From Hexactinellida sp. DTS-2022 (lineage: Eukaryota > Porifera > Hexactinellida): a stretch of DNA of 64,000 bases. Location: positions 1,488,001 through 1,552,000 of the forward strand of contig JAPNXP010000009.1 in the NCBI GenBank assembly GCA_028753945.1, read 5' to 3'. Positions 1 to 9,849 of the stretch are shown in pieces. Each line of letters begins with the position of its first letter. Positions within the stretch are counted from its first letter, which is position 1. The position numbers and the translations under genes are program-made. The notes under the pieces are model-generated. The model saw only the letters and a program-made list of their open reading frames with translations, was not told the DNA's origin and did not search any database.

Positions 1-620
1 ATTCATGTCTCGCTAACACTTTGCAAACTTATTACAAAGATGTTTGTATTATCCGCTCATTTGTTGACATTCCTAAAGGAACTGAACTAACTGCACAATT
101 GGTTTCCATCTTTTTCAATATAGAAGAACGTCAGGCAAAGTTGAAAGAATGGGGCCTCTTTTGTGATTGTGGATTATGTGAATTTGAATCTGATCCTAAA
201 AATAAGCCTTTATTAGATAAAGCTGTCCTTTTGAGGGAGCGAGCTGATAAACTCACTGACATTAAATTTAATCCTAATTACCCATTTATGCACGATGCTG
301 AGTATGATCTTTTGAATGAAGCCTTCTCTCTAGCAGAAGAAATGAAGTTGGGTCCCACTCGATTCAACCTAGCCTTGTGGCAAGCTATGCAGTATATACT
401 ATCTTCGAGTCCTCAACCTGGGGATCATAAAAGGTTGCTTGATTCTTTCTTTCGAGCGAAATCCTTTTTGTGTGATTTTGAAATACAGCATCAACGTGAT
501 TTTTGGGATATATGGTGTTTATTCATCAGAATGTGTGAAGCTCCTCTGTCAAATGAGTGTAAGAATGAAATTCGAGAGAAAGACTATGTCATATCTAAAT
601 ATCTAACTAACATACCTTAA
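1..620 (+). CDS. TPR-SET (SMYD-like) protein, 3' end only (copy A0)
   Basis: The window opens inside this gene; the frame starts at base 3 with the SMYD-type NHSC motif. Alignment with the full-length copies shows that about 570 residues lie upstream, outside the window. What remains is the end of the SET domain, the post-SET zinc motif (CDCGLC) and the C-terminal helical region, ending TKYLTNIP-like at 620. It differs from copy A1 at roughly 29% of about 190 residues, and by my count most base changes alter the amino acid. The 3' flank after the stop stays about 90% identical. The frame is open throughout, so it is probably functional. Substrate and localisation are unknown; SMYD proteins are protein-lysine methyltransferases. 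Confidence 0.8.
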   Translation, partial: SCLANTLQTYYKDVCIIRSFVDIPKGTELTAQLVSIFFNIEERQAKLKEWGLFCDCGLCEFESDPKNKPLLDKAVLLRERADKLTDIKFNPNYPFMHDAEYDLLNEAFSLAEEMKLGPTRFNLALWQAMQYILSSSPQPGDHKRLLDSFFRAKSFLCDFEIQHQRDFWDIWCLFIRMCEAPLSNECKNEIREKDYVISKYLTNIP

Positions 621-1710
621 TTTACGAGTGAGAATTATAGGTGCTTGCCACTTATTAACAATGAATTGGATGTTAGAATCGATACCCCGACACTTATTTA
701 CTAATCATTTACTTTTTTAATAATTATTTATGCTCTTTTCACTTTCATAAGTGATTTTGATTAAAATACTTATTCCCATTAAAATTATTTTTATCTAGGT
801 GCGCTCCAAAAATCCCTCTGGAGTCATTTTACATATACGTATACTCAATTGCTATGTGTGCGTGTGTGTGTTGAAATAATTGGTAATATTGAATATAATC
901 TCGAATAGTTTTCAGTTAGTGCAGAACTGAAAATGCAGGTCCCTCCGCTTAATTCGGGTACGTTGGTTCTATGAAGTTTGCCTTGAATAACCGAAAACTG
1001 TTTAATTTACACAGTACGTATATGTATTGGGACTCATTGATTGCTCACAAGTCAAGAATACCATGTATCCTAATTAATCGGAGTCGACTTTACTATTTAA
1101 TAATCTTAGTTTATGCAATTACACCAGTGCTTCCAATAATCTGTAAGACACTCCGGTTTTCTATCTCCCTATGCTCTCATATGTTTGTTATACACATTAA
1201 CTCATAGCAATAAACTATCACAAATGTACAAATTGTACAGGCTCGAGTGCACCATATGAACATCGCATGACGGTGATGAATAAGTTGTATTAATAAAGTA
1301 GATTTTTATTCGTTTGTTTGTGCCCGGACTGTAATGAAGTGGTGGGGAATAGAAGCCGCTTTGTATTCGAGATAAGTTTAAAATTGGTTTGAAGTTTTGC
1401 ACGTACTAAGCCAAAGTAAGTTTGACTGCATTTTGTTTGAAAACTTTTAATATCAATTGAATTCAAATATTTTTATTATTTTAGTACTAGGTGGTTTATA
1501 TATTTGATATACTATATTATATTCTTAATTATTATTCTAATTTCTTTGTTTTTACTGTTTCTAGCGGATGGATAAGTTATAGCAGCCATTTCTGATTCGT
1601 GCTTGATAAGTAAAGATGGTTTGACTAAGTTATTGAGTGACAAGCTATATTTAATATGTATTTAATGAGTATATTTTATACGCTTGTTTGTCTTATTGAT
1701 AGTAGTAGAG
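621..1710. other. Intergenic: 3' flank of A0 and 5' flank of pseudogene B1
   Basis: AT-rich spacer repeated at 8594-9849 and partly at 16728-17338. It carries a (GT)n run near 855-875 and no convincing reading frame. Compared with 8594-9849 it lacks the 169-bp transposon present there. The last 300 bases contain no clear promoter element. Confidence 0.6.
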
Positions 1711-3534
1711 ATGGAACAAATGGAACATAAGTATTGGAATGTCTTAGATCACATTTCCATTAACACTCGAACAAAATTCTTAACAATGATGGAAGAATAT
1801 CTAAGCCAAATTCCAAAGGGAGATGAGATCTTAGTGAGAGAACACTACCTTCCAATCACAAAAATTATAATGAGAATGCGAACAACTCTTTCTGGAATTG
1901 CTAAGACAGATGATCAAGTGTTAGAAGACGCAGTGAGAGAACGGTGTGTTGATTTTCCTGAGAAGCGAATCAAAAGGATAATCAGCATTCTAGATAAGAT
2001 TCTAAAGTACAGTGGGCCTCGCGTATTTGAAATGTTGACACATAGGAAGTCGGGTCGATTACATAGTGGTATTTGTGTACCAGGTAGTAACTGTCACTAT
2101 ACGAAGGAATTCATGATGGATTGGATTATATTATCTTCAAAAGAGGGCCGACCACGGAAACGTGAGGGTTACATTTGCTTTGATGTGAATGTCCATACCT
2201 ATGACCACCTGAGTGCTACCAAGGTTATATATCTCCTATCGATCTCCGTACTTACACACAAATGAAAATAGTAGAATTAGTCCCAGGAATAGTTAATACA
2301 AATAAAGTGATATACTGTACTCTTTTGATCGATGCATATACGTTTGGATCGTTCCACACAGCTGTTGAAGATGATTTCGGACAGTGCGCTAAGTTGTCCA
2401 TCTTCAATATAACTCCTGAATTACAGGATTCTCTGAAGAAAGGTGTGAGGATAGCCATTGCGAACCCTTATTACAAACTTGGAACAGCCGACGAATACTA
2501 TTTTATTAGAATGGATTCTCCAGAAGAGATTATAGTAATAATTTATAATCAAGAAGATTCAAATTTGAATCAATCAAGTGAAGATTGCAAACTAGAAGGA
2601 AATAATTACTTCAAAGCTGGTGAATACTACAAAGCAGTTTCTTGCTACACTATTGCTATTGCGAAAGATTCTTCTAACCCAGTGTATTTGAGCAATCGGG
2701 CTCTATGCTACCTAAAGTTAGATTCGTTTGAAGCCGCTCTCCAAGACGCAGAAGCAGCGGTCAGCCTGGATCCCAGCACACACAAGTACCAGTACAGACT
2801 GGCTATGGCCTGGTCTGCATTGGGGGATCATCAGAAGAGTGTAGAAATCCTGGAGACGATACAAGCTAATTCTGAATGCTTAGCTTTTCTGAGTAGAGAG
2901 AAAAAGCTACTCAACAACAGTCGGGGAATATTCAATTTCGATGAAATGGCTCAAAAGGCGAGGCGAGGAGAAGAACTAGAAATAGCAGACTTTATCGGTC
3001 CAATTATAATCGACAAATCTCGTAAACATGGACATGGAGTATTCGCCACCAGAGATATCAAGAAAGGTGAATTGATTTGCGTCCAGAAAGCTGTTGTTTA
3101 TTTAGACCCAGCAAAAAGAGATATTCTTAAAGATCAAGATGAAATTATTTACTTTGCTGATCATGTCAGTTTTATATTCACAAGGGCAAGGATGAATAAA
3201 TGTTTAGCCCAAAAAATTGCTATATCTAAATTGTCAGCGTTTCGATTATTCACGTTATTACACAAAACATTTGAATAGCGAACCGATCTCAATCGAGCTT
3301 TACAGTAGCAAGGGATACCAGTGTATTAGAGATAAAGAAAAGCCTCTGCATCAGATGCAACAGATAATAACTATTATTCAGAAAAACTCACTCTCTTACA
3401 CCCATCCTGCTGACCCTCGTAATGTTGAAATGCACACACATGGTCTCTGGTTAATTCGCGCATTCCTTAACCATTCATGTCTCCCTAACTCATCACTCAC
3501 TTTCTATAGAGATGTTTGTGTTGTTCATGCATGA
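1711..3534 (+). pseudogene. Broken TPR-SET paralogue B1
   Basis: Homologous to the 779-residue genes at 6254 and 14397 but with at least three lesions. First, a 2-bp expansion of a TA run near 2227 (GTTATATATC where intact copies have GTTATATC) shifts frame just before the ELVPG segment. Second, an extra base near 3262 shifts frame again after the SKLSAFR motif. Third, the sequence stops matching the family at 3531, right after the DVC motif of the SET domain, so post-SET and C-terminal parts are gone. The likely original start is the ATG at 1711 (M-E-Q-M-E-H). The TPR block, about 2580-2890, is still readable. Copy B2 at 9850 has the same lesions. Confidence 0.88.
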
Positions 3535-5562
3535 ACAAAAGTCCACCGGTCTAGGCCAATCTACCTTGTCTTGAAATTTCAATTAATGTTAGGCTAAATT
3601 GGTCATAATTAATAGCCCATCTAGTTCGTCAAAATAGCAGATGAGCATAGCTATAACTTTATCACATTGACTCCCAGAAGAAGGGGCCACCAAGCCCTGC
3701 TCGGCCAGAATGGGCATAATTATATTGATCGCTGTTGTGATCTCCTCCCTTGCCAACTTGGTCAGAGTCCGGCCGATCTTGTTTGGCGGGGGGCACATGA
3801 TTAGTATTCCCAGTTCTTCCATTTCAATACCCAGGCCTCCGGGTCTGGATGCTAACTCACAAATTTCGCCACTCTGTTGTTCAAGCGTGAGGCGAAAAGT
3901 CAACGTGTGGGTATACCTAATACCTGGGTGTGGTAGAGGATTGCACCGAAAACTTTCGGACAGAGACGCCATTTGTGTTCGTGTGCGTTCAATTGGCGGG
4001 ATCTGTCGACGTAGCGAACTGTAGTGGTATTGTCCGTCTGGACCAACACATGCTTTCTTGGAGTGGCAAATAACTTCACTCCAAAGAAATAGCTTTCAAT
4101 TCTAAGAGGTTGATGTGAAGTGTCTTCTCTAGGGAAGGACTAGGCTTCCGAGGCACGTTTCTCCTGGCAAGAGGCTCCCAGCCTGTTAGCGAGGCGTCGG
4201 TTGGATAAGCAGGCTTATCACTGGCCTCAGAAAAGGGCTGGAATTCCAATCTTCCGTCTTTGTCATCCACCAGGTGACTTTCGCCTGGGATGATTGGGAG
4301 AGATGGACATACTGATTGTAGTTGTTCGACACCAGGAGTGAACTGAAGGGCTCGATAGGATAAAGGAGCTATTGGAATAGCTATTTTGGTAAAGCTCAGC
4401 AATTCGACCTGTGCTGATATTTCTCTGGCTGAGCCGCCCCTTGTGTGCTATTCTCTGCACTCTCATATTTGATTTTGTCAGAGTTCGTTGGGGTACTCGT
4501 AGGAGCTTCCGGCGTGTGTCCACTATAGTTCCTAGGAAGTCTATGGTTTGTTGGGGCGTGAGAATTGAATTCTCCCAATTCACAATGAATCCCAGGTTCT
4601 ATATGAACGAGATGGTAACATTGATATGAGCCGTCAGTATTGCCTTCCTGGTGTCCGTTAGCAGCATGTCGTCTAGGTATGCTACTATCTTGATCCCTTG
4701 GGATCGGAGATAGGAGAGGGGTCTCTTCAGTAGTTTTGTGAAGACGTATGGTGCCATGCTCAGGCCGAATGATATTGCCCGGTTCTGAAATTTTTTTCCC
4801 TGCCAGAGAAATTGGAGGAACATCGGAATTCCTTCCGAATTGCCACTGCGAGATAGGCATCCTTCAAATCTATTTTGGTTAACCAGTTTCCTTGGGAAAC
4901 TGTGTACTTTATACAATGCAGGCCCTCCATCTTGAAGTGGGGAGGGTCGATATGTTTGTTCTACGCTTTGAGATTTAGTATTAATCTCCATTGCCCCGAG
5001 CTCTTGAGCCGGATAAAGAAGAGGTTAGGAAATATGGTTCCTCCACTGTCTCTATGGCTCCCATGACCAATAGGCAGTCGATCTCCTGGGTTGCTGCCAG
5101 GTGTTGCTTTGCGGTAGATATGCGATTGTGAGGCGGAGTTGTCCAGTATAGATTCTGGGAGGTTTCAACTGGACGCCTTTACGTAGTGCCGAACTTCGAG
5201 TCTAGGACGAATTAACAGCCAATTGTTTGAAAGGATAGTCGGGCTGCGTTCGGGGCGCCAATGTGGGGCGCATGAACCTCTTGAAGAGATCGTGGGGAGT
5301 TATTGCCTCCCGGGAGCATTGTTGCCCCTCCTGTCGTAACAGTGTCGTTACCCTTCCTGTCGTAACAGTGTCGTTGCCCTTGTGTTGACTTGGCTTGGGA
5401 TACTGGTTTTTGTCGGCAATGTTGGTCAACCCGAAAAACTGGTTTGAGTTTTGGGATGTATCATCGTAGCCAGATGGTTTGGGCCGTTTTGCATTAGGAG
5501 GTTTTGATAGTTTTGATTTATCCAGTTGGTTATTAAAGTCGGTTAGGCCTATGGGAGGTGTG
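3535..5562 (-). mobile_element. DIRS-like retrotransposon remnant (RT + RNase H), copy 1
   Basis: Read on the minus strand and tolerating frame changes, this shows in order: a gag-like segment (5579-5202, LAPRTQPDYPFKQLAVNSS), reverse transcriptase motifs (LILNLKA, then HFKMEGL, then GLSMAPYVFTKLL, and the catalytic YLDDMLL near 4690-4660), and an RNase H start (TDASLTGW, INLLELKAI) and QTDNTTTV block down to about 4040. The GLSMAP-VFTKLL/YLDDML and HINLLELKAI forms resemble DIRS/tyrosine-recombinase retroelements more than Ty3. There are several frameshifts and stops, no recombinase is visible, and no terminal repeats are clear. It is dead. It lies antisense between a broken SET gene and an EZH fragment. 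Confidence 0.8.
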
Positions 5563-5814
5563 TCCAGTTTCCTATTCAATCTGAATCACGACTGTGTAGT
5601 GGACGCGACGAGGAAAGGGAACAAAATAAGATTCGCTAACCACTCTAGTAACCCAAACTGTTATGCTAAGGTAATGATGGTGAATGGAGACCATAGAATC
5701 GGTATTTACGCTAAGCACAGAGTGAGACCTGGAGATGAGCTGTTCTTTGATTACAGATACGGACCTAATGACACTCTCAAGTTTGTCAGTATTGAGCGGG
5801 AGTTGGATAGTTGA
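5563..5814 (+). pseudogene. E(z)/EZH SET-domain C-terminal fragment, copy 1
   Basis: About 83 codons that match the very end of Polycomb EZH1/2 enhancer-of-zeste proteins: SFLFNLN, then [45 protein letters not shown] and a terminal IEREL followed by a natural stop. In the family these are the second half of the catalytic SET domain, including the NHS cofactor motif and the FFDY tyrosine. The first half of SET, the CXC region and everything upstream are absent; antisense retrotransposon sequence sits directly 5'. The frame is intact in both copies. It is either a captured last-exon fragment (most likely dead) or the last exon of a gene whose other exons I cannot see. Confidence 0.85.
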
Positions 5815-6253
5815 TTGTTCTGAGCTGTTTCAGGAAGTTAATATAGTTATTAATTTTATTTGTTTGCATCACTTAGCGATTGATATAATTTCAATCCAAT
5901 CCTCTGTACAAACTATCCATTTTAGCTACGCTTCTTTTGATCTTCTTAACTTACCTTAGTAGGAATGCGCAATTTATTCAATTTATCCATTCTTTTTCCT
6001 GAATAATTAAAACGCTGTGAAAAACAAATGTTTACTTAGTTCTCTTCTAATTTTTACTGTGCCGACTATAGTATAGTGGTTTTCTGTTTTTCTTTTTTCA
6101 ACTGAGGTTGTAGACACATTTCAACCTTATAGTTCTGTGAGGCAATAATTATGACCTGACTGACATACAGGAGTATTATATAGTACGTATAGTCATTGGG
6201 ACCTCGAAAACCCAGGTTGTGTAAATTTAATACTATTTTCTACCTTTAACTAA
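5815..6253. other. Intergenic: 5' flank of TPR-SET gene A1
   Basis: About 440 AT-rich bases between the EZH fragment and the ATG of A1; repeated at 13954-14396 with a few differences (a 4-bp insertion near 13985). No clear TATA box or other element identified. Confidence 0.5.
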
Positions 6254-8593
6254 ATGTATTATGTAAGAATGAAACAGCTAGAGTTGCTAGACCATAATTA
6301 TCATCCAATTGTGAAAGAGTATATAAGGCAATTACCGATGGAAGATCAAATTACATTGACAGAGTATTATATACCAATTACAAGAATTATTAAATTAATG
6401 CGAACAACTCTTTCTGGAATGGCTAAAACAGAGGCTCAATTGTTAGAAGATGCAGTGAGAGAATGGTGTGTTGATGTTCCTGAGAAGCGAATCAGAAAGA
6501 TTATCAACATTCTAGATAAGGCTTACACTTTCACTGAACCTCGCATGTTTGAAAAGATTGTTGGTCTTAAATCTGGACGTTTACGAAGCGGTATTTGTGT
6601 TCCTGGTAGTAACTGTCATTATACAAAAGAATTTTTAATGGAAAGGGCAAATCATAATCGTCCTACCGATTGTAAAGCTAAGCCTTCCTTAAGGGGTTTT
6701 AACCTCCATACCTATGACCACCTGAGTGCTACCAAGGTTATATCTCCTATCGATCTCCGTACTTACACAGAAATGAAATTAATAGAATTGGTCCCTGGAG
6801 TAGTTAATACAAATAAAGTGATATACTGTACTCTGCTAATTGATGCTTATACGTTTGGATCTTTCAATACTGTTGTTGAAGATGATTTCGGACAGTGCGT
6901 TAAAATGTCCATCCGCAATACCACTCCTGAATTCCAAAATATTCTGAAGAAGGATGTGAGGATAGCAATTGCGAATCCTTATTACAAACTTGGGATGGAT
7001 GATTACTATTTTATCAGAATGGAGTGTCCAGCTAACATTATTCCAATTGAAAAAAATGATTCAACTCTAATTGAAAGTGAAGATCACAAATTAAAAGGAA
7101 ATAAATACTTCAAAGCTGCTGAATACTACAAAGCAGTTTCTTGCTACACTATTGCTATTGCGAAAGATTATTCTAACCCAGTGTATTTGAGCAATCGGGC
7201 TCTATGCTACCTAAAGTTAGATTCGTTTGAAGACGCTCTCCAAGACGCAGAAGCAGCAGTCAGCCTGGATCCCAGCACACACAAGTACCAGTACAGACTG
7301 GCTATGGCCTGGTCTGCATTGGGGGATCATCAGAAGAGTGTAGAAATCCTGGAGACGATGCAAGCTAATTCTGAATGCTTAGCTTTTCTGAGTAGAGAGA
7401 AAAAGCTACTCAACAACAGTCGGGGAATATTCAATTTCGATGAAATGGCTCAAAAGGCGAGGCGTGGAGAAGAACTAGAAATAGCAGACTTTATCGGTCC
7501 AATTATAATCGACAAATCTTCTAGGTATGGACATGGCGTATTTTCCGCCAGGGATATCAAGAAAGGAGAATTGATTTGCGTCCTGAAAGCTATTGCTTAT
7601 GTAGAGTCTAAGAAGAGGGATCCCTTCTTATTATTAGAAGAATTTGTGAAGTTAAATCAAGTTAAATTTTCAAATACTAATTCCTTACAACTGATGAATA
7701 AATATTTAACCGAAAAAATAGCTAAATCTAAACTTTCAGCGTTTCGATTCTTTATGTTATTTACAAAACATACGAATAGTGAACCAATTTCAATTGAGTT
7801 GTATCGAAGCAAAGGATATGAGTTGATTCGGGAGAAAGATAAGCCTCCATTTCAAATGGATGCATTAGTTACTTTAATTCAGGAAAATTTACAAGTATAC
7901 TCCCATCCAGATGATCCTCATAACAATGAAATGGATACCACTGGAATATGGCCAATTCTCGCTTACCTTAATCATTCATGTCTCGCTAACACTTTGCAAA
8001 CTTATTACAAAGATGTTTGTATTATCCGCTCACTTGTTGACATTCCTAAAGGAACTGAGCTAACTTCACATTGGGATGCCATTTCTTTCAATGTGGGAGA
8101 ACGTCAGGCAAAGTTGAAAGAATTGAACTTTTATTGTTATTGTGAATTATGTGAATTTGAATCTGATCCTAAAATATCCACTTTATTAGAAAGAGCTGTC
8201 CTTCTGAAGGAGCGGGTTGATAAACTCATTGACATTAAATCTAATACAGAATACTCAATAATGCAAAAAACTGAGTTCGATCTCTTGGATGAAGCTTTCT
8301 CTCTAGCAGAAGAAATTAAGTTGGGTCCCACTCGATTCAACCCAGCCTTGTGGGAAGCTATATTATGTTTGCTATCTTCTAGTCCCAAACCGAGATACCA
8401 TAAAAGGTTGCTAGATTCTTTTTATCGAGCAAAATCCTTTTTGTGCGATTTAGAATTACAGTATCAATGTAATTTTTGGGATATATGGAGTTCATTCATC
8501 GATATCTGTGAAGCTCCTCTGTCAAATGAGTGTAAGAATGAAATTCGAGAGAAACACTTTGGCATAACTAAATATCTAACTAACATACCTTAA
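6254..8593 (+). CDS. TPR-SET (SMYD-like) protein A1, 779 aa, single exon
   Basis: Likely protein-lysine methyltransferase family member. From the N-terminus: a family-specific region of about 180 residues with a conserved GICVPGSNCHYTKEF motif that I cannot assign; a second conserved block (ELVPGVVNTNKVIYCTLLIDAYTFGSF); a three-helix-pair TPR block (about 275-375, KGNKYFKAAEYYKAVSCYT, SNRALCYLKL); then a SET domain split by an insert as in SMYD proteins (about 410-640, GHGVFSARDIKKGE to YLNHSCLAN), a post-SET CYCELC zinc motif, and a helical tail. No MYND zinc finger is visible. The position that normally carries the catalytic tyrosine after GEEL reads SHWD here, so activity is doubtful. The start is the first ATG (6254); an in-frame ATG at 6269 is an alternative. 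Confidence 0.88.
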   Translation: MYYVRMKQLELLDHNYHPIVKEYIRQLPMEDQITLTEYYIPITRIIKLMRTTLSGMAKTEAQLLEDAVREWCVDVPEKRIRKIINILDKAYTFTEPRMFEKIVGLKSGRLRSGICVPGSNCHYTKEFLMERANHNRPTDCKAKPSLRGFNLHTYDHLSATKVISPIDLRTYTEMKLIELVPGVVNTNKVIYCTLLIDAYTFGSFNTVVEDDFGQCVKMSIRNTTPEFQNILKKDVRIAIANPYYKLGMDDYYFIRMECPANIIPIEKNDSTLIESEDHKLKGNKYFKAAEYYKAVSCYTIAIAKDYSNPVYLSNRALCYLKLDSFEDALQDAEAAVSLDPSTHKYQYRLAMAWSALGDHQKSVEILETMQANSECLAFLSREKKLLNNSRGIFNFDEMAQKARRGEELEIADFIGPIIIDKSSRYGHGVFSARDIKKGELICVLKAIAYVESKKRDPFLLLEEFVKLNQVKFSNTNSLQLMNKYLTEKIAKSKLSAFRFFMLFTKHTNSEPISIELYRSKGYELIREKDKPPFQMDALVTLIQENLQVYSHPDDPHNNEMDTTGIWPILAYLNHSCLANTLQTYYKDVCIIRSLVDIPKGTELTSHWDAISFNVGERQAKLKELNFYCYCELCEFESDPKISTLLERAVLLKERVDKLIDIKSNTEYSIMQKTEFDLLDEAFSLAEEIKLGPTRFNPALWEAILCLLSSSPKPRYHKRLLDSFYRAKSFLCDLELQYQCNFWDIWSSFIDICEAPLSNECKNEIREKHFGITKYLTNIP

Positions 8594-9849
8594 TTTACGA
8601 GTGAGAATTATAGGTGCTTGCCACTTATTATCAACGAATTAGATGTTAGAATCGATACCTCGACACATATTTACTAATCATTTACTTTTTTAATTATTTA
8701 TGCTCTTATCATATTTCATATGTGATTTTGATTAAAATATTTTATCCTATTAAAATTATTTTTATCTAAGTGTGCTCAAAAAACCCTCTGGAGTCATCTT
8801 ACATGTACAGTGGAGCCTCCCATAACGGACACTCCAAATAGCGGACAACCTCTAAATAACGGACAACCCTCGTGGCACGGATTTATGTATTTAGCATATG
8901 TCTAATAGAAAAGCAACCTCTAAATAACGGACAACGGTTCCGGTCCCAAGGTGTCCGTTGTTCAGAGGCTCTACTGTATACTCAATTGCTATGTGTGTGT
9001 GTGTGTTGAAATAATTGGTAATATTGAATATAATCTCGAATAGTTTTCAGTTAGTGCAGAACTGAAAATGCAGGTCCCTCCGCTTAATTCGGGTACGTTG
9101 GTTCTATGAAGTTTGCCTTGAATAACCGAAAACTGTTTAATTTACACAGTACGTATATGTATTGGGACTCATTGATTGCTCACAAGTCAAGAATACCATG
9201 TATCCTAATTAATCGGAGTCGACTTTACTATTAAATAATGAATCTTAGTTTATGCAATTACACCAGTGCTTCCAATAATCTGTAAGACACTCCGGTTTTC
9301 TATCTCCCTATGCTCTCATATGTTTGTTATACACATTAACTCATAGCAATAAACTATCACAAATGTACAAATTGTACAGGCTCGAGTGCACCATATGAAC
9401 ATCGCATGACGGTGATGAATAAGTTGTATTAATAAAGTAGATTTTTATTCGTTTGTTTGTGCCCGGACTGTAATGAAGTGGTGGGGAATAGAAGCCGCTT
9501 TGTATTCGAGATAAGTTTAAAATTGGTTTGAAGTTTTGCACGTACTAAGCCAAAGTAAGTTTGACTGCATTTTGTTTGAAAACTTTTAATATCAATTGAA
9601 TTCAAATATTTTTATTATTTTAGTACTAGGTGGTTTATATATTTGATATACTATATTATATTCTTAATTATTATTCTAATTTCTTTGTTTTTACTGTTTC
9701 TAGCGGATGGATAAGTTATAGCAGCCATTTCTGATTCGTGCTTGATAAGTAAAGATGGTTTGACTAAGTTATTGAGTGACAAGCTATATTTAATATGTAT
9801 TTAATGAGTATATTTTATACGCTTGTTTGTCTTATTGATAGTAGTAGAG
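8594..9849. other. Intergenic: 3' flank of A1 and 5' flank of pseudogene B2
   Basis: Second copy of the spacer seen at 621-1710. It is longer because of the transposon at 8808-8976. Otherwise nearly identical and without a credible gene. Confidence 0.6.
8808..8976. mobile_element. 169-bp MITE with TA target duplication (pogo/Tc1-like)
   Basis: The ends are inverted: CAGTGGAGCCTC at the left and, read in reverse complement, CAGTAGAGCCTC at the right, both followed by an ACGGACA segment. TA flanks both sides (8806-8807, 8977-8978). The third array unit has the uninterrupted site (ACATG-TATA-CTCAATT near 16935), which proves insertion after duplication. No coding capacity. Confidence 0.92.

Noticed and set aside
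971-1402. Short frames in the array spacer (66-78 codons on both strands)
   Set aside because: AT-rich, not conserved in the third unit's copy, with no recognisable motif. Repetition at 9341 only reflects the duplicated DNA.
2262-3534. Treating the B-copy segments as two or three separate small genes
   Set aside because: They align end to end with one 779-codon paralogue and are separated only by small frame-shifting indels, so a single pseudogene explains them.
3589-3972. A 127-codon minus-strand frame (and the 104-codon plus-strand frame over it) as a gene
   Set aside because: No family match. It lies downstream of the RNase H remnant in the same orientation and is best read as the decayed 3' part of the retroelement.
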